From Tubiluchus corallicola (Eukaryota > Priapulida > Priapulimorpha > Priapulimorphida > Tubiluchidae): 64,000 nt of DNA. A model generated the notes under the pieces. It was not told where the DNA came from. It saw only the letters and a list, made by a program, of their open reading frames with translations, and made no database searches. Below, piece by piece: positions 1-10,150 of this stretch; the first letter of the stretch is position 1; every line of letters starts with the position of its first letter. The position numbers were made by a program, and so were the translations under genes. The DNA is taken from positions 374,001 to 438,000 of the forward strand of contig JAQGDQ010000174.1 of NCBI GenBank assembly GCA_030141605.1. The letters are read 5' to 3'.

Positions 1-53
1 TGCAATTCAAAAATTGTGAAAAGGAATTGTGTTCTAAGAGTAGAAGTCGGAAA

Positions 54-944
54 ATGCTGGGCAATGATAGTAATTTTACAAACAGGTTCGCTGCGGCAGA
101 TATTATTTCTAGTTACAAAGCGAGTATTGGCAAAGTAATCATCTCTAGCATTCTCTCTGTAATCACCCTGGCAGGAAACGCGCTTGTACTGGTTGCCATA
201 GCAAACACAAAATTGCTGCACACTCGAAAAAATGCCATCATTGCATCTCTAGCAGCGGCGGATCTAATGGTTGGTGCTTTTGCATTACCATTGCTAAATG
301 ACCGCGACTTGTTTAAAAGGGTAAGAGTATTTGAAAATCTCTCACCATTTGTAGGTCTATCAACAACTACAGTAAGCATATATCACATCCTACTGATAGC
401 TGTGGAGAGATACATCACAATCATGCATCCACTAAGATCCAATGTCTACGTGAGTACAAAAATGGTATCACTATCTATAGCTGGCATTTGGATAACGGGA
501 ATAACCACGGGATGCGTGCGAGCAACTTTACTTACACCACATTTGACACCGTTTGTTTTCGCTCTTTTTGAAATGCTGATGATTCCTGTAATTCTGGTGA
601 CAATTACGTTAACTGCTGTCGTGTGGAAAGCAGCATGGCGGCAAGCTCAGCGTGTAGACGACCAAAGTCGACAACCTTCACAATCCAGGATGAGGCGGTT
701 CAAAGAACTAAAGGCAACAAAAACTATGGTTGCTGTCATACTCTCCGCTATTATTTTCTGGTCACCATCTATACTTGTGCAAATAATCAATGCAAAATGT
801 AACTGTATAAAAAAGGATGCGTTTGCACCTGGAATATGGCTGGTCTACACGAACAGTGCCATTAATCCAATAATATATGCAGCGTTCAGCAGAATTCACA
901 GAACTGCCATGACAAAAATACTAAATTGCAAAATAACAACTTAA
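54..944 (+). CDS. Class A (rhodopsin-type) G-protein-coupled receptor, single exon
   Basis: A 296-residue seven-helix receptor in one exon, predicted to signal from the plasma membrane through G proteins. The start is the ATG at 54; the frame is open a few codons upstream without another ATG. Landmarks: two N-terminal N-glycosylation sequons (N4, N7), helix 1 GN at 41-42, helix 2 LAAAD with D70, helix 3 E118-R119-Y120 in place of DRY, helix 4 W146, helix 5 P178, helix 6 FWSP with P238, and helix 7 NPIIY at 271-275. No cysteine lies at the top of helix 3, so the usual helix 3-ECL2 disulfide is missing, as in melanocortin, lysophospholipid and cannabinoid receptors. I infer a loose relation to that group; the ligand is unknown. 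The gene lies inside an intron of POLA1 on the opposite strand, and its stop codon is 8 bp from a POLA1 exon. Confidence 0.9.
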   Translation: MLGNDSNFTNRFAAADIISSYKASIGKVIISSILSVITLAGNALVLVAIANTKLLHTRKNAIIASLAAADLMVGAFALPLLNDRDLFKRVRVFENLSPFVGLSTTTVSIYHILLIAVERYITIMHPLRSNVYVSTKMVSLSIAGIWITGITTGCVRATLLTPHLTPFVFALFEMLMIPVILVTITLTAVVWKAAWRQAQRVDDQSRQPSQSRMRRFKELKATKTMVAVILSAIIFWSPSILVQIINAKCNCIKKDAFAPGIWLVYTNSAINPIIYAAFSRIHRTAMTKILNCKITT

Positions 945-952
945 ATTCATAC

Positions 953-3900
953 CCGACAACCGTGCTTTTTTACTGTTATTTTGTTGAACTGATAACGCAG
1001 GCAGTTTATTTTGGATTCTGTGCTGAGTTTGATTTGTTTCTCCCAATCTGGTGAAGCCATTTGCATCGGCATCTTTATGGGAAGACGAAACGGTTTTTCT
1101 TTGTTTCATAGAAAATGGATTAGCGTATCTAGGAAAAATTAAATAAGAACAACATATAAAAACACAAAAAAGCTGGAATGTTAAAAACGAAAAACATAAT
1201 CGCATGACAATCTTCAAAATTGTGCTTAAAATTAATGTTATTAGCTTCTCTTCAGTTTTTTTGTCATCCATATGGCTACATTTCCAATTTCTGTATGTTC
1301 AATTTTCACAACATTTTTACAGTTGAAACAACACTGTACATTATTCTGCGGAGAAAATTTGTTATCAGCTGGTTAGTGTGGCTCTCAAATTTACAGTAAG
1401 TCCTCACTTAATGGCGCTAGTGCGTTTCAGAAAAATGCGACAAGAGAAAAATGTCATTAAACAAAACCAAAACTTCCACAGGAAGTAATGTAAAAGAATT
1501 GAGAAACATTCCAGAGACAGAAATCAATGCTGCTTAAATCATATAAATTAAATGTTTTATGAGTGTCTTTATGGTTCCTATTAGTTCATTTCTTTCTGCT
1601 TGCTTGAAACTACCTATCTTTCTTATCAAAACATACCTGGCTAGCAGTTTCTCTTTCATTAAGGTTTAAGCCTAGGCAGCCATTAAATAATAAACACTGC
1701 AGAGCCAAAGACAAGCGCTGCATGAGGCGACCTTGGAAATTTTATCATACCAGAGGACCGCATCATTTGGTTGGTTGCTATAGGAACAGGTTGCAGGTAG
1801 AATTCCATCGCACAAAGTTTGTTCATAGGTCTCACTTGATATAAAAGGCAGTTAGTATAGTAGTCAGTTGGGAAGCAAAAACACGTATAATAATTGCGCT
1901 GTTTATGTTAGTAATGTACTTGCCAGTTTAGTGCTTTAAATTAGGTAAAAAGTTGTTGATAAAATGATATTGGCTTTCAGCAAAGTAAAAAAAAATCACC
2001 GTTAAAATGAAACATGCGTTGCTAAATGAAAAAAGGTGTCAAATGTTCAGTGTCGTTAAAATCAAACGTCGCTTAAAAGGAGACTCGTTAAGGGAGGACT
2101 TACTGTACAAGATATACTGACTTCTTTTTTTGATGATCATATCGTGATTAAACTGGACATTGCTGTCACTGCAAACTAATGGTCAAGCAAACCTATGACA
2201 CACGACACATTAACAACTTTATATTGCGGTTCTTGATGACGATTTCAAGTGTTCTCTTGAAAAGTAAAAAAGTGGAGACCTGCCATTACTAGTTTTGCGC
2301 AGTATCCAGATCGAACCTCGACATGCACCCGACACAGCTGATATTTTTAGTTATTCAATTAATTACATCAAAACGTAATTCCTCAACGAATGGTATTAAA
2401 TAAACGCAGCTACTCTGGGAAATTTTAAGTAAAAACACATCAAAGTATCTGGAAACGGATCTGACATGTAGAAATATATACAGGCTTCTAAATGCGGTGG
2501 GCATTTATTCTTCTTGTTTGTTATGATCCAGCAATAACAATATCCTGACAATCACCATAGAAAAATACTACTATAAATCTTAGTAGCCAATCTTAAGTAC
2601 CATTTAGTTTCAAAAAAAGGCTAAGTTATCTAAGATTGCTATAATATGACATGTGACTTTCCACATTTCTAAACTGTTTTTGTTTAACTTATTCTATTAT
2701 ATTCACTCAGAAACATACCTTGCAGAAGAAGATGTTACGGGCCGACACGACATTCCTAATTTAGCATGGGTTGGCTTTGATGCTTTCAGTTCACCTAAAA
2801 TGTCCTCTAAAACATTTTCTTCTTGCTTTTCAGTCTTTTTCTGCAAAAAATAACAAAATTACTAAAATGTTATTCTCTTCTACACAGGTTGATCAATTAA
2901 TGTTAGTTACATGTAACATTCTTAAGGGAAGAAGGTTTAGCATTGAAAAACAAGCCTAGATTTTATCACTTACAGCTTGTATGAAATCTTATACCGACTG
3001 TATGTATCTATCTACCTATCTATATGTAATCCTCGTAATTACATACTTTAAAAATGAACCTATTTAGCAGCCTTGAAAGTGAAAAACAAAGCCAGATACT
3101 CAGTTGGGCATGTATGTAGGTTTTATTGATTTAATTCGCCTATTGGTTACATCAAAATGCATAACATTTGAATTTTTGAAAAAAAAATACAAACTTCTAC
3201 AGTGGCAGCACATTCAAAACTGACGACTTACACTAATCGTTAATGTAAGAATTTTGAAGTAAAGATAGTACGGTGTGATGTTATATATATATATATATAT
3301 ATATACAAAGTTAACTGCTTTAGGTTTTCAAAACAAATTAATATAATGGCAACAGCATATTCGTCAACCAGTTGTAATAACTGTTATTTTCAAACTTGTG
3401 TAGCAAAATAACTGCTTACAAAATTAGTGATGTAAATTAATAATGAATTATTTTAAGACACAGGGAAGTAAAGCTATTATTAAGATAAGCAGCTGACGAT
3501 TCACATCAGTGAAATGTATTTTCAAATTACTGTACAGTGACTGATTGTCCCTGTAAGTACACACATCAGATTATAATTACGTACATGCACATTCACATGT
3601 CCATAAAGCAAAACGTCGCCTGCTTACCTTAAAAATAAATGAAGTAAAGCTGTGTATCTTTATAACTGTTACATTTACACTCATAACTCAGTTTGCTGGA
3701 CCTCGCTTTTACGGATATCGGAAGAATCAGACAAAATCAGGACCATTAAAAGTATACTACGGACACCGTCTGTAATTTCACGAGCTGACTGCTAGTTCGT
3801 GGGCCGTCACTTTCTTTACATCATGTGGAAAAATATAGAGTCAATTATGCGGAGTTATTTGAGTCAATTACCGAAAGTTTTTATCTACCATTGCATAGGA

Positions 3901-6900
3901 GCAGCCCACACTAGACATTTCTGAGACAATTAGACGACTGATTCTACATTACCATGAGTCTAATACACGGCGCCTACTGTATTAGCTCAGTATCGGTAAA
4001 TACGGACAATCGGCAAAATGGGACGGACATCTCTCTGCCTTTGTATGGCAAACTGAGATATGAGTGTACTTACATCCAGCTTGGCTTTACTGCGACCTGC
4101 TCCTGACAAGAACATGTTCTTTATATTTCTAGACTTGACCGCTGGCCTTTCTTCACTGCCACCAGAACCACTTTTCGCAAATTTTTTATGTGAAGTTTCC
4201 TTTCTCTTCTCTAAATTAAACGAAATCTTTAGGCATTAATCAACTCTTACATAAAAACATACCAATGTCACTATATTCAAGTAATGGTAAACACGTAAAA
4301 ATTGTTCTCCATTTAAAAATAAAATGCAATTACTTACTTCTATTTCCCAATTCACTTTCATCAACATCGAAATCATCGTCAAAAATTTCTCTGCCATCTT
4401 CAGCATAACCAGTTCCATCTGGAAAAAATGCAAGAAATCATGTCTTTTTCTATAGCAAACGGAAGCAAAATCAACAAAACATGAAATGTAGAAGCAGCTA
4501 AAAATACTTAGCTGATCTTAAAGAGTCTGAATAACAATAATAACAATCATTTGATCTAACTATAACAACAATAATTTATAACAATATAACAACAATATAA
4601 CAATAATATTTATAACAATAACAATTTACAAAGCGCACCTTTAGGTGTGGATAGTATCGTTAACGATCATGAAAAAATTGATTGGAATCATGATCAGGAT
4701 CATTAAAAAATATTTGATTGTGATCGCAATACTGGACGCAATAGTTAATTAACTTACTGACTCAAATCAAAATATTCTTCAGCAACATTTATTAAACTGT
4801 CAAACTGTTAAAACCAGCTACAGTTTGTTGGAGTGACTTTGAATACATGTTGGTATTTATATAGTTTCATGTTGCCCACAAGCTAGTACCATAAATAATT
4901 TAATGCAGAAACAGGATTTCTTGCTATTTAAAGCACAAATTCGCCTATCAGCTCTGTCAAGAATAATCTTGGAAGAAAAACTCTATTGTTCACCTAACAA
5001 ATTTTGCAAGTTGTTACATAATCAATCTGCAGTCCTTCATCGTAGATGCTAACAACTGGCAAACAGCGGCCTTGGACAGAGAAACTTGGCGGAAGTCAAA
5101 GATTGATAGGATCTAATGCGCTGAATAGTAGCTCCTGAATGCAATGAAGAGAAGTGACAAAGAGGCGACAATGAAGGAAGCATCGTATAAGTGCTGAAGG
5201 TGCGTCAGCACTTCAGTACACTAACCTGTGACAGATCTTGCGCAGCCTGTATATAAATCTCTACAGTCATCAATGAAAATGTATCAGCAACACACAGTAA
5301 ATTTGCAAAGAGGAACTCATAGACAAATGACTAAAGAGGCCGTTACGTTACATTACATAATCGAATACATGTAGTATAATATTGAAAAGCACTATTTCAC
5401 ACTTGAAGCATTCGTGCATGTTGCTAACAGCAAGGTGGTTTGTGAAAAAAGACATCGGATGGAAAATGTTAATCTAAGCCAGGGGTGTCCACACTACGAC
5501 ACGCGGGCCAACTGCGGCCCATGGTCCACTTTTAATTGGCCTGCAGGAAAATGTAAGAGAATATGGGTTACACATATAACTTGTGCTTTACAGCATTGTA
5601 TGCCTTAGTTTTTGTAGGCTGTTTTTTCCTTTAAGTATATTCAATCATCAAGCACAATTTGCATAAATTTGATTGATTTTGATAAGATAAGGCAATTGAT
5701 AAGGTGTGAGTGGACTTATAGCAAGTGGCCCAGAGTTTTCGTATGTGGTCTCAGTTAAAAAAGTTTGGCCATCCCTGGTCTTAGCAAATGCTAGTCCAAT
5801 GAAAATATTACTAATGACAACTAAAACATTAAATTTTTACACTTTTTGACAACGAAAACACCAAATTTAAGTAAAAAGTATCTTGACGTGAAGTTATCCT
5901 TGAATAATGTCGTACTAAAAACTAGAAAAAAACAAAGAAGAAAACAAACCATCGTCAATAATAAAGTCTTCATCCTGCCTTTTTCGTACCAATTCAGAGT
6001 ACTCCAATTCATCCACTTCTTCATAAACCTGTTCCACTTCACCAACCTAATATCAGAAAACACAGTCAAATTGCTAGTAAAAAGTAAGGTGCTAGACTGA
6101 TAACTAATCTATAAAGTAAATATTTATATGCAAAGCTTGCAAAAGCTTCTAGAATTACTTATAAGTGAATGTAAGTGAATGTTTCACTCATGTGGATACT
6201 TGTTTGCTGCCCGATCTCAAATGTATATTTTTAACAGAATCATTAAAGAAAAATACTCGGCATGAATAACCATTTTTCATTATCGGCAACTTTTGTCACA
6301 GATTGTCTATTCACTGATTATAATACCAAAAAAAACAACTGATCCCTGATAAGTGACTAAATTTGCAGCACCTTTACAAATAAAAATTTATAAAAATTAA
6401 GCTGCGATCTTTTATACACTTTTGCACTGACACTGGAAAAACAAAAAACTTTGCACTGACTAACATACATAACAATACAGTGCAATGCAGAAAAATTTGA
6501 ATATTAAGATCTGCATTTATTGCTACATCTATAGTTCATCAGTGAAAATTTGTTAAATCAAAAGAAACAAAAACATTTGTTATTTCAATGTAGCTGATGC
6601 TACACTTGTTTACAGCTTTCAGACAGTTTTGCTATTGCTTAGAAAATATTCAAGATTGTTCACCTCATATTTCAGTTTACTTCCACAGCTTTTTGCGTCT
6701 CGCAGTTTCTGAAGGACATCAAGTCGACGAGCCTTAGACTTGCTCACTTGCCGTTTACTTCTCGTTGGCGGAGTTGCATCTGTTAATCAACACATAATTA
6801 GAAAAACCACATTAGTTATTGTATTCACTGAAACAAAAATACTATGAATTCTCAAATATCGTATAAAGCTAATATGGCTTTTACTTGTGCTTTGCTAACG

Positions 6901-7095
6901 CTTCACTTACGCACATTATCACCAATGTATTATAAGATGTAAAAGCAAAATAGGTATGTTAGTGATTAAGAAAGCTGCAGAGTTATTAATATTATAATTA
7001 GATCTAGGCAAACTAAGCAATTTAATTATAAGCACTTTTATTTATAAATATTATTGCAAACCTGCAGTTTCTCCACTATCTCTAATTGGTGCCAT
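953..7095 (-). CDS. POLA1: DNA polymerase alpha catalytic subunit, N-terminal exons (5' part of gene)
   Basis: The catalytic subunit of the pol alpha-primase complex, which extends RNA primers in nuclear DNA replication. Seven coding exons join in phase: 7062-7095, 6664-6779, 5950-6046, 4338-4418, 4074-4210, 2719-2840 and 953-1128. They give about 254 residues of the non-catalytic N-terminal region. Recognised stretches: the start MAPIRDSGE; the KYE...VYEEVDE...EYSELVRKRQDEDF block; DDDGTGYAEDGREIFDDD, which closely matches the vertebrate protein; the conserved NIKNMFLSGAG motif; a DILGEL helix; and ANPFS. All splice sites are GT-AG. The polymerase and exonuclease domains must lie beyond position 1. 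Just 5' of the ATG a sequence ending AACAG could be an acceptor, so a 5' UTR intron is possible. Introns 3, 6 and 7 hold a hAT MITE, a TA-flanked MITE and a GPCR gene respectively. Confidence 0.93.
1392..2107. mobile_element. Non-autonomous TA-flanked DNA transposon (pogo/Tc2-like MITE)
   Basis: CAGTAAGTCCTCACTTAA at 1394 is matched in inverted orientation by TTAAGGGAGGACTTACTG ending at 2105, one mismatch over 18 bp. Both ends are bordered by TA, the target duplication typical of the Tc1/mariner/pogo superfamily. The CAGTAAGTCC end resembles Tc2/Kanga-type elements (from memory). The 712-bp interior has no transposase frame. It sits in POLA1 intron 6. Confidence 0.8.
3282..3305. repeat. (TA)n microsatellite
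   Basis: An uninterrupted run of 12 TA units in POLA1 intron 5. Confidence 0.95.
4528..4634. repeat. Imperfect AACAAT/ATAACA simple repeat
   Basis: About 100 bp of degenerate ACAATA/ATAACA units in POLA1 intron 3. It has no coding potential. Confidence 0.7.
5472..5785. mobile_element. hAT-type MITE with GCGGCCC-rich end
   Basis: The element body runs 5480-5777. Its left end CAGGGGTGTCCACACT is matched by an inverted right end that reads CAGGGATGGCCAAACT on the other strand. Flanking 8-bp duplications ATCTAAGC and GTCTTAGC agree at 6 of 8 positions. CAG termini and 8-bp duplications are hAT hallmarks. It lies in POLA1 intron 3 and encodes nothing. It shares its terminus with the element at 48613-49104. 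Confidence 0.75.
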
Positions 7096-9622
7096 GCTGA
7101 CTGTTTGTCAAATATCCATATGCAAGCACACTAGATGTGAGTTTAACAGAAAATCTTCATTCCAAAATGACTGCAAAAATAATGCAATTGTGAGTAAAAA
7201 AATTCTCTTCTAGCAGCACACACACTGACAAAATTACAATTTTTAAAGGGTATTTAATAAACTTCTTAATCATTTGCACTGTGTAAAAGGATGTTCTGCA
7301 CAATAGTTTGTTACAATTTATGCAACTTGCCAAAAATGTGCCTATGCTAGTCAATAAGATAAGCCAGCCCCGGCCCATTCCATATTTTTCCCAAGTTGGC
7401 TTTATGCTGTTTTACTTTATGTTCTAATTGATTCTCGACAGGGATGATAAAATTTCAATAAAAGATAAATCAATTTCGTATAATACGTTTTGTTCCATAG
7501 GTCATAACCCAGTTTCAATTTTTGTAAAAGCATCTGCTGTTTATCTTGCTTGCAAAAAAAGTATTAAGCACCAATACGGGATTGTGCTGATTACGTTAAG
7601 CATGCATCTTACTGTTTTCCTTGGATTTGTTCAAGTAAATTGGAGTCGATGTTTCTGTCGGTCGATCAAGTCCCTAACTGGTCTTCATTTAGGTCTTAGT
7701 TACTTTTCAATTTTGGAAACTAAACAAACTCAACTAAGAACTGATCGCCTATGGCTTCTATGTTCTACAGTAACTACAAGTAACATACGCATACACTGTA
7801 CAACTGCAGAAGTAAACATACTAACATATAAGACGAAGCTGCAACCATCTGCTAACCACAAAGTCACATACTGTGGCATCAAACAATTGCTTTAATTTTT
7901 CAAGCTAAATACGGTTAAAAAAATCAATAATTAACACACAAGCCTACACCAGTTGTCTTGAATCTCAATCTCCACAAATCGCATTCACAAAGTGGCGGGA
8001 AATCTGATCGGCTCGCATTAGAAAAATTCTTTGCAAAGAGTGTAGCTTCTTCTTTTGCTTTTGTTGCAACTGTTTAGCGGTGAGACTTACAGTATACCGC
8101 CACGACGCCTAATTTTATAAGCGTCATTCAAACACCTCTTAAATGAAAATCAAAATAGATTAAATTTAACAGCCTTGAGTAAATTTGAGTAAGCATACAA
8201 TAAAGTTCGTTGTAGCTAATATTCCCGTTAATAGTATTTATATCGATGATTTGGTGTGAATATAAAAACTTATTTTGCAATTATTTAGTTTCTCATTCTG
8301 GGACAGAAATTGGAGGACTCATCAAGTCTGCAAACAACGGATATGCAGTTCTGCAGACCCTACACATTAATTAAATTGTTAGTTATCTGCTTATACGTGC
8401 ATTTAGAAACTATGAGTGTACTCTTGCTGAGTGACTTAGCGCCCTTCCTTAAATATTGTTGAATATATTTATATAGTTTTCTGAATTTATTTAGAAGGCA
8501 AACACATAAATTATTATTACTATTAATTAGGAAAGCACTGCAGGATCCATCCGTGTCAAGCCAGTAATTTCATCAGTGAAATGCTGATTTAATTTTACCA
8601 AACTGATTTTTGACTGTCATCATTTGTTTGGTATAGAGGCAGTTACTGCATGTACGTTTTTGAATTGAATGTGAGCAAAAACTAGAACAAGAAGTCGAAA
8701 ACTTAAAATTTCAGCTTCAAAGTTGCTTCCACAAACAATAAACAAATCGGTTGGGTATCAAATTGTTGTAGCCTGTAGTGCATGTGCCTATTGTCATTTT
8801 ACCACAATTTTAATACATTAATGATTCAAATATGTTAATAGATTTATTGGTATCTATCACGCTCTATAGAGCATTATATTACCTTCTTTGAATGAGAATA
8901 TGCTAAATTAAATGGTGTAAATAAGGACATACTTTAATATTTTGATAATTATGGCATTAACATATAATAAGCCTTCTGCATGTAGTTTTAAGCAGTTTTA
9001 CCAGTTTGTCCGCTACCAGCAAGAAATGATCTAAATTAGAAATGAAATAAATTAGAAATTACGAATTGTGAGACAGGCACTGTGATTTCAAAAGTGCTAC
9101 AATAATATTTCAAAATGCAAGATTCATTCTTAGTGACCATTGAATAGTGCGTGATAAACAGTTCAAAAGGTATTTATTATGCTAATAGTCATAAATGCTT
9201 ATGAAGTACTTGCTACAATGACAAAACGTAGTTGCGTAAATTTCATAATATTTACTTATAGTTGCCAAAAAGTCAGTCTTTTGTCATTGTTTATTACATT
9301 TTAACTTTATTGCAATAGATAAACAATTATAACCTTCTAGAAATACATAAATGTACATCAGATACTGTAATTCTGAAAATAAGTAACAGTTGTTAAAGAA
9401 ACCAAAACAAACACTTTTACTTAAAAACCCATATCAGTAAAGCAAATTACTACAGGTAGCAGAGTAAACATTTAACAAAGAAGCAAAAAACTGTTTGATA
9501 CGAACAAATACATTTACAAATTGCATACACAGTAGAATCATATAACATGTTCAAAATGAATTCACTTCTCATGTAAAAATACAAAATAGCCTCTTTAGCA
9601 ATCAGTATGATGCTATTAGGAT
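7096..9622. other. POLA1 upstream spacer
   Basis: There is no convincing gene here. An open frame around 7428-7895 on the plus strand lacks an upstream ATG and shows no recognisable family. The stretch probably holds the POLA1 promoter and 5' UTR, including the E2F-type site at 7993, and the 3' flank of MPHOSPH6. The rest is AT-rich and featureless. Confidence 0.5.
7993..8002 (-). promoter_or_regulatory. E2F-type binding site upstream of POLA1
   Basis: TGGCGGGAAA, which reads TTTCCCGCCA on the minus (POLA1) strand, is a full E2F/DP consensus. It lies about 900 bp upstream of the POLA1 ATG. Replication genes including POLA1 are well-known E2F targets. A possible splice acceptor next to the ATG would place the true transcription start further upstream, nearer this site. 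That last step is inference. Confidence 0.5.
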
Positions 9623-10150
9623 TTAATCATCAGATGGCTTAATAAACTTTGGCTTCTTTCGTGGTTTCGGCAATGCATCTTCTTTGGTTTTTATCTTAGA
9701 AGATGTCTCAAAGTTTGCTGTTTTGTCAGTGTTTAAAGAGTCAGCTTCTTGCGAAGAACGACCACGTTTCTTTGTAAATTTTTTGCCAATGGTATCGATC
9801 AGCGTCGTATATCTTTCTGCAAATTCCACATCAGACACACTGTCACTTTTTTCCTTTGCTAGAGACTGTTCCAGCTGACGATCTGCTTCCAATGCAGACA
9901 TAAGTTTTTCTATCTCTGGATTTTGCCCCTTAAATGACATACGCCCAAACTTAAGAAATTCAACTGAGGCATAGCTCGGTTCTATCAAAAATTTACTTTC
10001 CTGCAAGCTCTGCTGTAAAATGCTATTTGAGTTTACCTGACTAAATGACTCTTTTGCTTCCTCTTTTTCCCGGGTCTTTTGCATGAATTTCATCTTCAAA
10101 ACAGAAGATGACAATTTGGTTTTAGTCTGCACATCTGAAAAGACAGCCAT
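9623..10150 (-). CDS. MPHOSPH6: M-phase phosphoprotein 6 (nuclear exosome cofactor)
   Basis: A 175-residue protein close to the family length. MPHOSPH6 associates with the nuclear RNA exosome (with MTR4 and RRP6) and helps 3' processing of 5.8S rRNA. Family signatures are clear: an N-terminal basic helix with VLKMKFMQ (residues 17-24), FGRMSFKGQNPEIEKLM (68-84), which nearly matches the vertebrate YGRMSFRGFNPEVEKLM, and RYTTLIDTIGKKFTKKR (113-129). The tail is lysine-rich (KPRKKPKFIKP) and nuclear-localisation-like. The whole coding region is one exon, whereas vertebrate genes are split. A TTTTAG just 5' of the ATG could be the acceptor of a 5' UTR intron. No poly(A) tract marks it as a fresh retrocopy and the frame is intact, so I read it as functional. 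Confidence 0.93.
   Translation of the reverse strand: MAVFSDVQTKTKLSSSVLKMKFMQKTREKEEAKESFSQVNSNSILQQSLQESKFLIEPSYASVEFLKFGRMSFKGQNPEIEKLMSALEADRQLEQSLAKEKSDSVSDVEFAERYTTLIDTIGKKFTKKRGRSSQEADSLNTDKTANFETSSKIKTKEDALPKPRKKPKFIKPSDD

Noticed and set aside
921-1271. 116-codon minus-strand frame as a separate small membrane protein
   Set aside because: Only its middle (953-1128) is coding, as POLA1 exon 7. The hydrophobic N-terminal part is intron sequence before the TTTTCCTAG acceptor.
7428-7895. 155-codon plus-strand frame upstream of POLA1
   Set aside because: It has no ATG near its 5' end (first ATG about 58 codons in) and no recognisable domain, and it overlaps the presumed POLA1 5' region. 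A chance frame is most likely, though the length is a little unusual.
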